Assembly (NCBI RefSeq): GCF_026586805.1
Contig: NZ_JAPFHA010000012.1
Coordinates: forward strand, 62,001 to 126,000
Reading direction: 5' to 3'
Origin: Niveibacterium sp. 24ML
Lineage (GTDB): Bacteria > Pseudomonadota > Gammaproteobacteria > Burkholderiales > Rhodocyclaceae
DNA: 64,000 nucleotides
Shown here: positions 45,530 to 54,667 of the stretch, piece by piece
Layout of the letters: each line of letters begins with the position of its first letter
Numbering within the stretch: position 1 is the first letter of the stretch
Translations under genes and position numbers: made by a program
Notes under the pieces: generated by a model
Told to the model about the DNA's origin: nothing
The model's input: only the letters and a program-made list of their open reading frames with translations
Database searches by the model: none

Positions 45530-46280
45530 TGCATTCTCGTTCTTTTCTCTGTTCCAGGCTGCCTTCGAGCGCTCCCCTTAATGCTTCGGCAAGCCTCGAA
45601 TATCCTTTGGCAGACAAATGAATGCCGTCATCTTCGAGCAAAGTCTCACGCTCACCTTCAGACATCTGCAACGCAGTGGGGTGCGGCACGAACTTGCACG
45701 ACGGACGCTCCTTACACACAGACACAAGCTCCAGGTTCATGTGTTGAACGAGAGCCCTGACGCGGCCGTCGCACAACGACTCACTTTTCTTGCGCGAAGG
45801 AATCTGAACACCAACGAGCAAAAGCGGTGCGGCGCCTTGATCTAGCGCTACCAAAGCTCGCAGATTGTCGGCGCTCGGCGTTCTGCAATTCAACACGATG
45901 TCGTTGAAACCGGCATTGATGACGATGGCCGAAGCCGATTTCAGCGATCGATACGATTTCGCGCGCGCAATTAGGCTCGCCAATCGTTCGCCACCAACGC
46001 TTAAGCTCAACCCGTCGGGAACGACGAGCGAATGATCGAATCCCTGAAAGGTGCTTGTGCCGATAAAAACGACACGCCTCGATCCGCTCGCACCATCCAG
46101 ACGTCTCAGGTGTCCCAGCATCGCGGCCTCGAATATCTCTTGCGTATTGACGCTCGTGCTTTTGAGAACGCCCAAATAGAATCCCAACATGAGCGACAGT
46201 GCCATTCCGCAGGCAGTCGCGGCGACAAACACAGGGGGTTTCAAGAGAATTTTCACGTTCGCTGAATCCTCGCACGCCAC
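45516..46280 (-). CDS. SGNH/GDSL-type hydrolase or acyltransferase, membrane-anchored
   Basis: A protein of up to 254 residues. A membrane anchor (VFVAATACGMALSLMLGFYL) precedes an SGNH domain: the serine in VVFIGTSTFQGFD, the asparagine in VINAGFNDIV, and the catalytic Asp and His in DDGIHLSAKGYSRL. Start is uncertain: GTG 46280 (AAGGG five bases upstream) or GTG 46256 (GAGGA ten bases upstream). Domains of this kind in periplasmic position complete acyl transfer for membrane acyltransferases, and such a gene lies directly downstream. Confidence 0.75.
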   Translation of the reverse strand: MACEDSANVKILLKPPVFVAATACGMALSLMLGFYLGVLKSTSVNTQEIFEAAMLGHLRRLDGASGSRRVVFIGTSTFQGFDHSLVVPDGLSLSVGGERLASLIARAKSYRSLKSASAIVINAGFNDIVLNCRTPSADNLRALVALDQGAAPLLLVGVQIPSRKKSESLCDGRVRALVQHMNLELVSVCKERPSCKFVPHPTALQMSEGERETLLEDDGIHLSAKGYSRLAEALRGALEGSLEQRKERECNESA

Positions 46281-46304
46281 GCGGCCCTTACCGCACGTCG
46301 CACC

Positions 46305-47156
46305 TTAGCCTGCAATATCTGAATTCAGCCATGCCACGGTCGACTCTTCGACCGCCGTACGCCACTTGCGCGACGAGAACGTGTGATTCGCATCGCTAAG
46401 CTTGAGCCAAGTTACCCGACAGGCGGCCAAGCCCTCGGCGAGCTTTCCGTCGCGGGCCGCAAGCTCGAATTCCGCGGCGGTGAGATCGTTTCCGGAAAGC
46501 CCCAACAGCACAGGACCATGAAATCTCAGCAGACTTGCGCCGACGCGCTCCGGCAATTGCGCGTTTGACATATCAATCGGATCTCCGGGGCGAGCACAAC
46601 GGGCCGCTCGAAGGTTTCTGGCAAAGTCGGACAAGCGAGTGCGAATATCGACCCGGCCGGAAATAAGCTTGCCCCAAAAGTCTGCGGAAAAAAGCCGACC
46701 GCCGTAGTAACTCTTGACCAAGGCTGCGGCCTCACCGGATTGGGTTCTGACCCACGGATTGAGCAGCACCAAACCACAGACATCTGAACACGACTCAGCG
46801 AAAAAACTAGCTGCCGTTGCACCATCGCAAAGCCCCCAGAGCACCACCCGTTCTACGCTTGGCACCCGTCCTTTGAAATCCGCGATCGCCGCGGCAATGT
46901 CGTCCGATACCCCCTCAAAGTCCCTTTGGGTACCTGCCGCATCACCCATTCCGCGGTAATCAAAGCGCAAACACGCGAACCCGGCCTTTGCCAATGCGCG
47001 AGCCAGCAGCACGAACTGCCGATGGGAACCCACGCGGGTCTGCGGACCGCCAACCACTACGACAACACCAACGCTCGCCGGGCGCCCGTCAGGAAGCGAC
47101 AGGATCGCCGGCATCGCGTCGCCGCGGCAGTCGATCAGGAATGTCTGTTCCTTCAT
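46305..47156 (-). CDS. Exosortase A system-associated 'hydrolase 1' (alpha/beta fold)
   Basis: A 283-residue alpha/beta-hydrolase-like protein of the family found beside exosortase A (XrtA/PEP-CTERM) genes. VVVVVGGPQTRVGSHRQFV and FDYRGMGDAAG are typical. At the nucleophile elbow it has WGLCDGATAA, so a cysteine takes the place of the usual serine. A histidine occurs in SDANHTF near the C-terminus. It overlaps hydrolase 2 by four bases (ATGA). Its substrate is unknown; a role in building or exporting the exopolysaccharide is inferred from context. Confidence 0.85.
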   Translation of the reverse strand: MKEQTFLIDCRGDAMPAILSLPDGRPASVGVVVVVGGPQTRVGSHRQFVLLARALAKAGFACLRFDYRGMGDAAGTQRDFEGVSDDIAAAIADFKGRVPSVERVVLWGLCDGATAASFFAESCSDVCGLVLLNPWVRTQSGEAAALVKSYYGGRLFSADFWGKLISGRVDIRTRLSDFARNLRAARCARPGDPIDMSNAQLPERVGASLLRFHGPVLLGLSGNDLTAAEFELAARDGKLAEGLAACRVTWLKLSDANHTFSSRKWRTAVEESTVAWLNSDIAG

Positions 47157-47986
47157 GCGCGCGCGAGCCCGGTCAGTTTTTCAATCATTTCGAGGCAAAT
47201 TCCCGGCAAAGCGGGCACGGCCTCGATTTCCTGTGTTTGCCAGAATGCCGGCCCACGAAGCATTACCGACTCCACTTGTCTGCCCGGATGTTCGCGCAGC
47301 CGTCCGAGCGCACGCTCAGCCACCGGCGAAAAGGCCCCCTCTGCGGACCCAACTTCGATCCAGCCAATGCCGGCGACACCCGCACCCAGTTCGAATTCCG
47401 CCGCGTCCATCCCTTGCGCCAAGGCGGGCGATAAACCATAGCCAGCGATTTCAACCGTCTCCCCGCGCGCCAAGCGTTCGCGCAACTCGCGGGTATCGAT
47501 CCTGGCAGTCGCGTCCTGGCCCAACTCTGCCGCCGCGCCCAAGCGCAAGAACTGCGTCAGGGCCTGTTTTCCGGATGTCACCGGATTGATCGCAACCACC
47601 GCATCTGCCACCAAGCCGGCACGCACGGCGTCCGCAGCGAGCAATGCGCCCAGCCGAAGCCCACACACAACCAGTGGTAGCGAGGGCTCATCTGCAGTGG
47701 CGGCGAACAAGGCAACTTCGTCCACCCACGCCTGCCAGCTTGCCTCGGAAAAATCCCCGGCGCTGTCTCCGGTACCCAAGTAGTCACCAAGCGCCACCAG
47801 CCAACCGGCTTCCGCCGCAGCACGGGCTATTTCCGCCAGCATGCGACGCGATTTGTTGGCCTCTTCGGCGAAGGGTTGCAGCAACACAAGCCGCCCCCGC
47901 GGGGCTCCTGTTGCGGGCGAGAAGCGCATGACGAAACGATCACCTCCGGCTGCGCTGACAAACTCCGGAGTACAGGTGACGGACAC
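47153..47986 (-). CDS. Exosortase A system-associated 'hydrolase 2' (alpha/beta fold)
   Basis: A 277-residue alpha/beta-fold protein, partner of hydrolase 1. LVLLQPFAEEANKSRRMLAE and GDYLGTGDSAGDF are typical. The nucleophile elbow reads VVCGLRLGALLA, with arginine where serine is expected, so the name hydrolase may be wrong. It follows the acyl carrier protein after five bases and is coupled to hydrolase 1 by ATGA. Confidence 0.85.
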   Translation of the reverse strand: MSVTCTPEFVSAAGGDRFVMRFSPATGAPRGRLVLLQPFAEEANKSRRMLAEIARAAAEAGWLVALGDYLGTGDSAGDFSEASWQAWVDEVALFAATADEPSLPLVVCGLRLGALLAADAVRAGLVADAVVAINPVTSGKQALTQFLRLGAAAELGQDATARIDTRELRERLARGETVEIAGYGLSPALAQGMDAAEFELGAGVAGIGWIEVGSAEGAFSPVAERALGRLREHPGRQVESVMLRGPAFWQTQEIEAVPALPGICLEMIEKLTGLARA

Positions 47987-47991
47987 TGTGA

Positions 47992-48240
47992 TCAGGCGAG
48001 CTTCGCGTCGACCAACGAGGCAAGGCTGCCGAAGCTTGCAAACGCCGCACCGTCGATTTCGTCGTCGTCAAACACCAGCCCGAAACGCTCTTCGATAGCA
48101 CCGATCACGCCGACAACCGCCATCGAATCGAGTTCAGGCAGAGCGCCCAACAGGGCGGTTGTGTCGGTAAAGTTCGCGGCACGACCACCCAGACTCAGCA
48201 GTTCATCGAGAATCGCGGCCAGTTCCTTGCGAGTATCCAA
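47992..48240 (-). CDS. Acyl carrier protein, exosortase-linked
   Basis: An 82-residue carrier protein. The phosphopantetheine serine lies in LPELDSMAVVGVIGAIEERF, and the acidic C-terminal helix DDDEIDGAAFASFGSL follows. The best start is TTG 48240 with GGGGA five bases upstream; the ATG nearby is in another frame and the open frame upstream has no family similarity. It heads the leftward operon and should carry an acyl or aminoacyl group. The AMP-dependent ligase at 58300 is the likely loading enzyme. Confidence 0.8.
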   Translation of the reverse strand: MDTRKELAAILDELLSLGGRAANFTDTTALLGALPELDSMAVVGVIGAIEERFGLVFDDDEIDGAAFASFGSLASLVDAKLA

Positions 48241-48367
48241 AGCATTCCCCAATAAATCGAAGTGACGCAGGCGCCAAGGACTTAACGGCAACCCGCACAG
48301 AGAGGCCCGTATTATAGGGACGAGGGGGACTGTCCCTCGTGACAAACTGCCAAGCGACGCCGCCACA

Positions 48368-49564
48368 ATGCCCACCCCCCTCAGCTCAGTGCCGGTGCCC
48401 CGGCTACCGGTGCTTTCCTGGCCGTATTTTTTTGATCGACGTTCCTGCTCCTTGCCGGCCGTGACGAATGCTGCTTCGGTCACGCCGACCACCAGCGGGC
48501 GAGCGGCAATCGCCCTGGCGCTTCGCACCTTGGGCTGCAAGCATGGCGACCGCGTTCTGGTGCCGACCTATCACTGCCCGACAATGGTTGCCCCCATTGT
48601 GGCGCTGGGCGGAGAGCCGGTTTTCTATCCGATCGACGAAGCGGGCAGCCCACAACTGAGCACCCTGGAGGCGCAACTCAAGCACGGCGCGATTGCCGTC
48701 ATCGTGCCGCACTACTTCGGCCTGCCGCGCCCGATGCGAGCGATCCGCACACTCTGTGATCGCTATGGCGCCGCATTAATTGAAGACTGCGCCCATGCGT
48801 TCTTCGGACGAATCGAAGGGCGAACAATTGGCGCTTGGGGCGACTTCGCGATCGCCAGCCTGACCAAGTTTTTCCCGGTGACGGAGGGTGGCTGCCTGAT
48901 TCAGAACCGGCCTCACCCAGCCCTACTTAAACTCGGTGCTCGTGGCTTTTCGGACAGCATCAAGGTCATCGCAGATGCCATCGAGCTTGGGGTCATTCAC
49001 CAGCGGATAAGGGGCCTGAACCTGATCCTGGGGCCGCTTTACCGCGCCAAGTACAAATTGCGCGGGCAAGCCTTGCGGACCCAGGCCCCACCGCCTCCGA
49101 CTCCGGATCTTGATGCTTCAGTTAAGCAGGCGAAGTTCGACTTCGCTGCCGACGCCCTGCCATTCCGACGCATTGCCTCATCCGCTTGGCGCTTGGTAAA
49201 GCTGGGAGGCGCGGGCCGCATCGTTGCAAGGCGACAATCCCGTTTCAACTGGCTTGCCGAGCGCCTTGCGCGCCTGCAAGGTGCCCGGCCACTGTGCACC
49301 AATGCCGGTGACAACGCCGCGCCTTACGTTTTTCCGCTGTGGGTGGACGATCCCGAACGCGTTTATCAGAAGATCCGCCTGAGCGGCGTTCCGGTTTTTC
49401 GCTGGGACGATCGCTGGCCCGGCACACCAAGCCTGCCTGGGGATGTGGGCGGCACCTGGTCACACCACGTGTTCCAGATCGGCTGTCACCAGGATCTGAC
49501 CTCGTCTGATCTGAGCTGGATCGCCGATACACTTGAATCAATCATCGACGGCAAACAGGGATGA
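48368..49564 (+). CDS. DegT/DnrJ/EryC1-type PLP aminotransferase
   Basis: A 398-residue protein of the sugar aminotransferase fold. SGRAAIALALRTLG, VPTYHCPTMVAPIVALGG and LIEDCAHAFFGR (with the cofactor aspartate) are followed by the probable PLP lysine in IASLTKFFPVTEGG. Members make amino sugars for surface glycans, though forms like this one near exosortase genes are not characterised. The gene starts 127 bp from the divergent carrier-protein gene, so both directions share one regulatory space. ATGA overlap with the next glycosyltransferase. Confidence 0.8.
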   Translation: MPTPLSSVPVPRLPVLSWPYFFDRRSCSLPAVTNAASVTPTTSGRAAIALALRTLGCKHGDRVLVPTYHCPTMVAPIVALGGEPVFYPIDEAGSPQLSTLEAQLKHGAIAVIVPHYFGLPRPMRAIRTLCDRYGAALIEDCAHAFFGRIEGRTIGAWGDFAIASLTKFFPVTEGGCLIQNRPHPALLKLGARGFSDSIKVIADAIELGVIHQRIRGLNLILGPLYRAKYKLRGQALRTQAPPPPTPDLDASVKQAKFDFAADALPFRRIASSAWRLVKLGGAGRIVARRQSRFNWLAERLARLQGARPLCTNAGDNAAPYVFPLWVDDPERVYQKIRLSGVPVFRWDDRWPGTPSLPGDVGGTWSHHVFQIGCHQDLTSSDLSWIADTLESIIDGKQG

Positions 49565-50778
49565 AGCGGCGCGGCGTATTGATGATCGCGTTTCATTTTC
49601 CGCCGCACTCGGGCAGCAGCGGTATCCAGCGAACGCTGCGCTTCGCGCAACGGCTCCCGGCGCATGGCTGGGAGCCAATCGTCCTGACGGCATCAAACTG
49701 GTCCTACGAACACACCAGCCCTGCCTTGCTCGGTGACATCCCGCCGACGACGCCGGTCTATCGCGCCTGGGCCTTCGATGCCAAGCGCCATCTTTCACTG
49801 CGCGGGCACTACCTGGGTGCGCTTGCTCGCCCGGATCGATGGCGCAGCTGGTGGCTACCGGCGGTCATCCACGGCTTGCTTGCAATCCGGAAACACAAGC
49901 CGGACGTGATCTGGAGCACCTTTCCGATCGCGAGCGCGCACCGCATTGCAGCAACGCTGTCACGCCTCACAGGCCTACCCTGGGTCGCCGACCTGCGCGA
50001 TCCGATGGCCCACGATGGCTATCCGCGAGAGCAGGCAATGTGGGATGCCTACGCCAAGGTCGAACGGCGGGTTTTCTCCAGCGCCACAGCCATCGTCACC
50101 GTCACCGAGGGATGCGCCGCGTACTATGCTGCGCGCTACCCGGATGCGGCATCGCGCATCCATGTGATTAAAAACGCCCACGATCCCGAGGCCACGCCAA
50201 TACCTGCGAGGCGCGCCCTGCCTCGCGACGACAAGGCCCCCCTCACGCTGCTGCACAGCGGCATCGTCTATCCGTGGGAACGTGATCCAAGGGCGCTGCT
50301 GGGGGCCGTTGGTGCGCTACTCGCGAAGAAGCCAGAGCTAGCCAGGCAGCTGCGTATCGTGTTCAGGGCGCCGGGGGATGAAGCCTGGCTCAGCGCCGAA
50401 ATTGCAGCGGCGGGGGTGGGTGCGGTCGTATCGGTCGCACCGGCGATCCCGTTTCGTGAAGCGGTGGCCGAGATGCTTGATGCGTCAGTGCTGCTGATCC
50501 TGCAGGCTGGCAACTGCAACCTGCAGATTCCCGCAAAACTCTACGAATACGCGCACACCGGGCGGCCAGTGCTGACCCTCTCTGATCCATCGGGAGAAAC
50601 CTGGAAAGAATCCCAACGACTCGGACTGGGCCCCTGCGCACCGCTTGACGACGCAAGGGCGATTGAGGGCGCACTGATCAACTTGCTCACACGGCCTTTG
50701 CCCGAAGTTTCTCCGGCTGCCAATGAAGACTATGTCGCCCGAACTGGGGCTCTGGCAGCACTACTCGACGCCCTCTAA
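49561..50778 (+). CDS. Glycosyltransferase, family 4-like
   Basis: A 405-residue GT-B enzyme. The N-terminal domain starts MIAFHFPPHSGSSGIQRTLR, with WVADLRDPMAHDGYPRE in the middle. The sugar-nucleotide side contains PAKLYEYAHTGRPVLTL, close to the E-x7-E region of GT4 enzymes. It should add a sugar to a lipid-linked repeat unit in the cytoplasm. It is coupled to the aminotransferase by ATGA. Confidence 0.85.
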   Translation: MKRRGVLMIAFHFPPHSGSSGIQRTLRFAQRLPAHGWEPIVLTASNWSYEHTSPALLGDIPPTTPVYRAWAFDAKRHLSLRGHYLGALARPDRWRSWWLPAVIHGLLAIRKHKPDVIWSTFPIASAHRIAATLSRLTGLPWVADLRDPMAHDGYPREQAMWDAYAKVERRVFSSATAIVTVTEGCAAYYAARYPDAASRIHVIKNAHDPEATPIPARRALPRDDKAPLTLLHSGIVYPWERDPRALLGAVGALLAKKPELARQLRIVFRAPGDEAWLSAEIAAAGVGAVVSVAPAIPFREAVAEMLDASVLLILQAGNCNLQIPAKLYEYAHTGRPVLTLSDPSGETWKESQRLGLGPCAPLDDARAIEGALINLLTRPLPEVSPAANEDYVARTGALAALLDAL

Positions 50779-50859
50779 CGCTTGAATCGGCAATAGTTCC
50801 TGGGCATCGGGGCTTGCGCCGCCTAACATGCGCGGTCTTCAAATCAGGCAGGCAGAACG

Positions 50860-51954
50860 ATGACAATCACATGGGAAATCCGTCCGGGCTCGGCGCTCGA
50901 AGCCGCAGCACAGGAGTGGGACACACTATGTGCGGATATCGGAGCCATGCCTTTCCTTGAGACGCGATTTCTGCTCCCGCTGCTGAAGCATTTCGGCTCA
51001 GGCAAGGAACAGCTTTGTCTTGCCAGGGACAAGGGTGTTCTGATTGCCGCGGCCTTGCTTGCCCCCACCGCTTGGGCACGCTGGGAGACGTTTCAGCCTT
51101 CACAGTTGCCGCTCGGCCCGTGGATCCAGCAACAGTCGGTCAGCCTCGAAACGCTGTTGGGCGGGTTGATCCAACGCCTGCCCGGCTTTGCGCTGACACT
51201 CGGGGCGACCCAGCTGGATCCGATCTTCACGCCGCAGCCAGAAGACTCGCGCCAGCTGAACTCGATCCCGTATATCGACACCGCGTGGGTCGACATCGCC
51301 GAACCCTTCGATGCTTACTGGTCCCGCCGCGGCAAGAATCTGCGGACCAATGTACGTAAGCAGCGCACCAAACTGGAAGAGGACGGCACGGTGCTGACGC
51401 TCGACATCCTCACTGATCGCGGAAGTGTAGAGGCGGCCATCCGGGAGTATGGTCGTCTTGAAGCCACTGGCTGGAAAGCTGAAGCGGGCACTGCCGTCAC
51501 CCTCGGCACCCCACAGGGCGACTTCTACCGCGACATGCTTGAGGCGTTCTGCGAACAGGGTCGCGGCGAAATCTGGCGCTATCGCTTCGGTGATGCCGTC
51601 GTCGCGATGGATCTGAGCATCCGCTCGCCCGACACACTCGTCGTCCTGAAGACCGCCTTCGATGCCGCGCAAAAGGCTGTATCTCCGGCGACGCTGCTGC
51701 ACCATGATGCATTCCGTTCGGTATTCGAACGGGGGACAATACGTCGGATAGAGTTCTACGGGCGCGTCATGGAATGGCATACCCGCTGGACGGAATCGCA
51801 AAGAACGCTTTATCACACAACCAGATGGCGCTGGAGCGCCTTGGTCCACGCAAAACAGCTTCTCGCCGGCATCTCTCGCTCGCGTCAAACCACGACCAGC
51901 ACCAGTGTGCCTAACCATGAAGTCCCACTCAGCACCAATGCTGACGCACGTTAA
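50860..51954 (+). CDS. GNAT-fold acetyltransferase, FemAB/CelD-like
   Basis: A 364-residue protein with tandem GNAT folds, as in CelD/BioF2-type proteins common in polysaccharide loci. YWSRRGKNLRTNVRKQRTKL and the C-terminal motif SPATLLHHDAFRSVFERG with IEFYGRVMEWHTRW are typical. It probably acylates an amino sugar. An 81-bp gap separates it from the glycosyltransferase upstream, and its end overlaps the next gene by 38 bp. Confidence 0.8.
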   Translation: MTITWEIRPGSALEAAAQEWDTLCADIGAMPFLETRFLLPLLKHFGSGKEQLCLARDKGVLIAAALLAPTAWARWETFQPSQLPLGPWIQQQSVSLETLLGGLIQRLPGFALTLGATQLDPIFTPQPEDSRQLNSIPYIDTAWVDIAEPFDAYWSRRGKNLRTNVRKQRTKLEEDGTVLTLDILTDRGSVEAAIREYGRLEATGWKAEAGTAVTLGTPQGDFYRDMLEAFCEQGRGEIWRYRFGDAVVAMDLSIRSPDTLVVLKTAFDAAQKAVSPATLLHHDAFRSVFERGTIRRIEFYGRVMEWHTRWTESQRTLYHTTRWRWSALVHAKQLLAGISRSRQTTTSTSVPNHEVPLSTNADAR

Positions 51955-53197
51955 GTGGCAGTTGTTTCAGCTGCTCGAACGCCTCACGGCCAAGGGCGAG
52001 AAGCAAGCGCCCGCTCAGTTGCCGGACGTGAAGCCGGCACTGTGGATATTTGTCTCAACAGTCGGCGAGCTCAACGCAATCGGGCCACTCATTCACCATT
52101 TGACTGCGCGGCTTCCTGCTCTGCACTTGGTTCTGCTGACTGATCGCAAGATCTACCGCCATGCATACCTTGCTCAGTACCCGGAAGCGGATGTCGTCGA
52201 AATCGGCGTCGATAACGCAACCGCCGCAGTGCTGGCTGCCGCGCGACCTCCGCGGCTTTTTGTTGTCGCCGAAATTCCGTGTTTACCGGCGGACGCGCCC
52301 TGTCGGCTGCCCTTTGGCTACCTGTGGCACGCGCACACCTGCGGTGCAAAACTGGCCGTCGTCAACGGCTGGCTATACGGGTACGCGCCCTCCTGTCGCA
52401 TCGACAAGATCGAGCGCGCGTTGCTAACTTCGAGCTACCTTCGGCTATTTGACGTCCTGTGCGTCCAAACTGACGACATCGCACACCAATTGGTTGCCGC
52501 GGGCGCCATTCCCAACTCTGTGCATGTCACCGGAAATATCAAATTTGACGCTCTGCACCCGAGCAACCCGCCCGGACGACAAGTACAGAGCCCGGTCGCG
52601 CTAGCTTCCATCGAAAAGTGCAGGCGCACCGTCGTTGTGGCTGGATGCGTTACCAGCGACGACGAACGTGAGCTTGTCCTGGACGCGTTTCTTGAGATCC
52701 AGACTCGGCGCCCCGACGCGCTCCTGGTTCTCGCTCCGCGTCACCCGGAGAACCAAGAAGTAATGCGCAGCATTGCCGCTTCATTGCAAGCGCGTGCGCT
52801 CAGCTATCGTAGCCACAGAGACTCGGGTGATCAGCCGGTCGCCCAACAAACCAAGGTTCTCATACTCGATACCATCGGCGAACTGCGCGATTTTTATGCA
52901 CACGCAAGCGTCGCGCATGTCGGGCGAGACCACAACATCCTGGAGCCTTTGGCATTCAGCAAGCCGATTACGGTCTTGGGCGACTGGAGCAAGACCTACC
53001 CCAGCTTCCCGGTTCTTCAGCTTTGCATCGAACATCAACTCGTTGCTGTGTGCGACACGGCGACCGATCTGCATACGACTTGGTTGCAGTCACTGAGCGC
53101 CGGTGACACCCAATCGGGCGCAGGCCTCATCTCCGCCCAAGGGGCAACAGAGCGTTGTCTTCGTGCCATCGAATCTGCGTTTGGAAGTAGAGCCTGA
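51917..53197 (+). CDS. Kdo-transferase-like glycosyltransferase (WaaA fold)
   Basis: A 426-residue protein related to 3-deoxy-D-manno-octulosonate transferases. FVSTVGELNAIGPLIHHL corresponds to the acceptor-side motif with its glutamate. VHVTGNIKFDAL, LAPRHPEN and LILDTIGELRDFYAHASVAHVG, then EPLAFSKPITV, are typical of WaaA/GT30. It lacks the N-terminal membrane anchor and lies inside an exopolysaccharide locus, so it may add Kdo or a similar acid sugar to a capsule rather than to lipid A. I use the ATG at 51917; GTG 51905 and ATG 51938 are alternatives. Confidence 0.75.
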   Translation: MKSHSAPMLTHVKWQLFQLLERLTAKGEKQAPAQLPDVKPALWIFVSTVGELNAIGPLIHHLTARLPALHLVLLTDRKIYRHAYLAQYPEADVVEIGVDNATAAVLAAARPPRLFVVAEIPCLPADAPCRLPFGYLWHAHTCGAKLAVVNGWLYGYAPSCRIDKIERALLTSSYLRLFDVLCVQTDDIAHQLVAAGAIPNSVHVTGNIKFDALHPSNPPGRQVQSPVALASIEKCRRTVVVAGCVTSDDERELVLDAFLEIQTRRPDALLVLAPRHPENQEVMRSIAASLQARALSYRSHRDSGDQPVAQQTKVLILDTIGELRDFYAHASVAHVGRDHNILEPLAFSKPITVLGDWSKTYPSFPVLQLCIEHQLVAVCDTATDLHTTWLQSLSAGDTQSGAGLISAQGATERCLRAIESAFGSRA

Positions 53198-54639
53198 TGA
53201 CATCGATTAGACGGGCTGCGTTTCTGTCCTTGGCGCAGCGCTACGTCGCTTTTGTCATTCAACTGGCGACCTCAATCGTTCTCGCTCGCCTGCTTTCTCC
53301 GTCGGAAACCGGTGTGTTTTCCCTCGCCGCTGCGATCGTCTCTATCGCCCAACTATTGCGGGATTTTGGCATTGGCGAGTACGTCGTCCAAGAGAAAGAC
53401 ATGTCGAGAGAACGGCTGCGCTCGGTCTTGGGTGTTTCGCTTGCTATTGCATGGGCAATTGCAGCCGCCTTGTTCGCATCGGCCGGCTATATCGCTGATT
53501 ACTACCATGAAGCCGGTGTCCGCACGGTCGTTCATATTCTCGCGCTGAATTTCGTTTTACTACCGATCGGCACAACAACCTTTGCCGTTCTCACAAAAGA
53601 GCTGGCATTCAAAGAAATATTCTACGTACAGACAAGCAGTACGCTGATCGGAGCAGCGGCAGCAATTCTTCTTGCATTTCAAGGACATAGCTACCTAAGC
53701 CTCGCCTGGTCATCGGTCTTTAGTTCCGTGACTACGGTCCTGGTGCTCGCCATAGTGAGGCCAGCGGAGACATTCATGCTGCCGCGCTTCAGCGGTCTGC
53801 GTGAAATCGGGATCTTCGGCGGCACGGTGACCCTGGGCCGTTTTCTTGATCAACTCTGCCGTCGAGCACCCGATATGTTCATTGCCCAGGGCCTAGGCTT
53901 TCATGCCGTCGGTATCAACAGCAAAGCCACATCGCTGCTCGACACATTCCAGGATTTCTTCGTCTCAGGAATTAGTCGCGTGGCGACACCCGCGTTTGCT
54001 CAAACCCGCCACGCCAATGGCGACTCGGTAGAAAGCTACATCAAGGCGATCCGCACCCTGGCAATCTTCCCGTTCGTATTCTTCCTGCTGCTTGCGCTAT
54101 TAGCCGAACCCCTCGTCCTGGCCTTGTTCGGCAAGGCTTGGCTGGAAGCAGTGCCGCTTCTGAGGATTGGAGCGATTGGCGGCATCATGGCCGCCCCCTA
54201 CTTCCTTGGCCCGCCGCTGCTCACGGCACACGGACATGTCAAAGACATTCTGAAGATTCAAGTCATCGGCGGCATAGTGTTTCTTGGCGCGCTCTATTTC
54301 GCGGCATCGCACAGTCTGGTCGCAGTGGCAGCAACCGGCGTCGCCGGGAGTCTGGTGCGCATCGCCATGATCCATGGTGCGCTCCATCGCAATTTCGGCA
54401 TGCGCATCGGTCAGCTTTTTTCGGCATGCCGCACCAACGTGCTGATTGCGGTTCTGACTGGTTTGCTGACGGCACCGGTGTTGCTCGTCTACAACGGCAC
54501 CGTCGTTAGCGCATTGGCAGCCTTGCTGGCCGCCGCCGCCGCATCGATCTTTGCGCTCACTCTTGGCATCTTCGCCCTTGATCATCCGCTGGCCGCAGAG
54601 GTACGGATATTCTGGCGGAATCGCGTCCGCTTTTCCTGA
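53197..54639 (+). CDS. Polysaccharide flippase, Wzx/MOP family
   Basis: A 480-residue inner-membrane protein with about 12-14 hydrophobic segments. RYVAFVIQLATSIVLARLLS at the N-terminus and GTVTLGRFLDQLCRRAPDMF near residue 210 are typical of oligosaccharide flippases (polysaccharide biosynthesis protein family). It should move lipid-linked repeat units to the periplasm. It starts inside the TGATGA overlap with the Kdo-transferase-like gene. No Wzy polymerase is recognisable in the window. Confidence 0.88.
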   Translation: MTSIRRAAFLSLAQRYVAFVIQLATSIVLARLLSPSETGVFSLAAAIVSIAQLLRDFGIGEYVVQEKDMSRERLRSVLGVSLAIAWAIAAALFASAGYIADYYHEAGVRTVVHILALNFVLLPIGTTTFAVLTKELAFKEIFYVQTSSTLIGAAAAILLAFQGHSYLSLAWSSVFSSVTTVLVLAIVRPAETFMLPRFSGLREIGIFGGTVTLGRFLDQLCRRAPDMFIAQGLGFHAVGINSKATSLLDTFQDFFVSGISRVATPAFAQTRHANGDSVESYIKAIRTLAIFPFVFFLLLALLAEPLVLALFGKAWLEAVPLLRIGAIGGIMAAPYFLGPPLLTAHGHVKDILKIQVIGGIVFLGALYFAASHSLVAVAATGVAGSLVRIAMIHGALHRNFGMRIGQLFSACRTNVLIAVLTGLLTAPVLLVYNGTVVSALAALLAAAAASIFALTLGIFALDHPLAAEVRIFWRNRVRFS

Positions 54640-54667
54640 ATTGTTCGGCAAACCTGATACGAAAACG

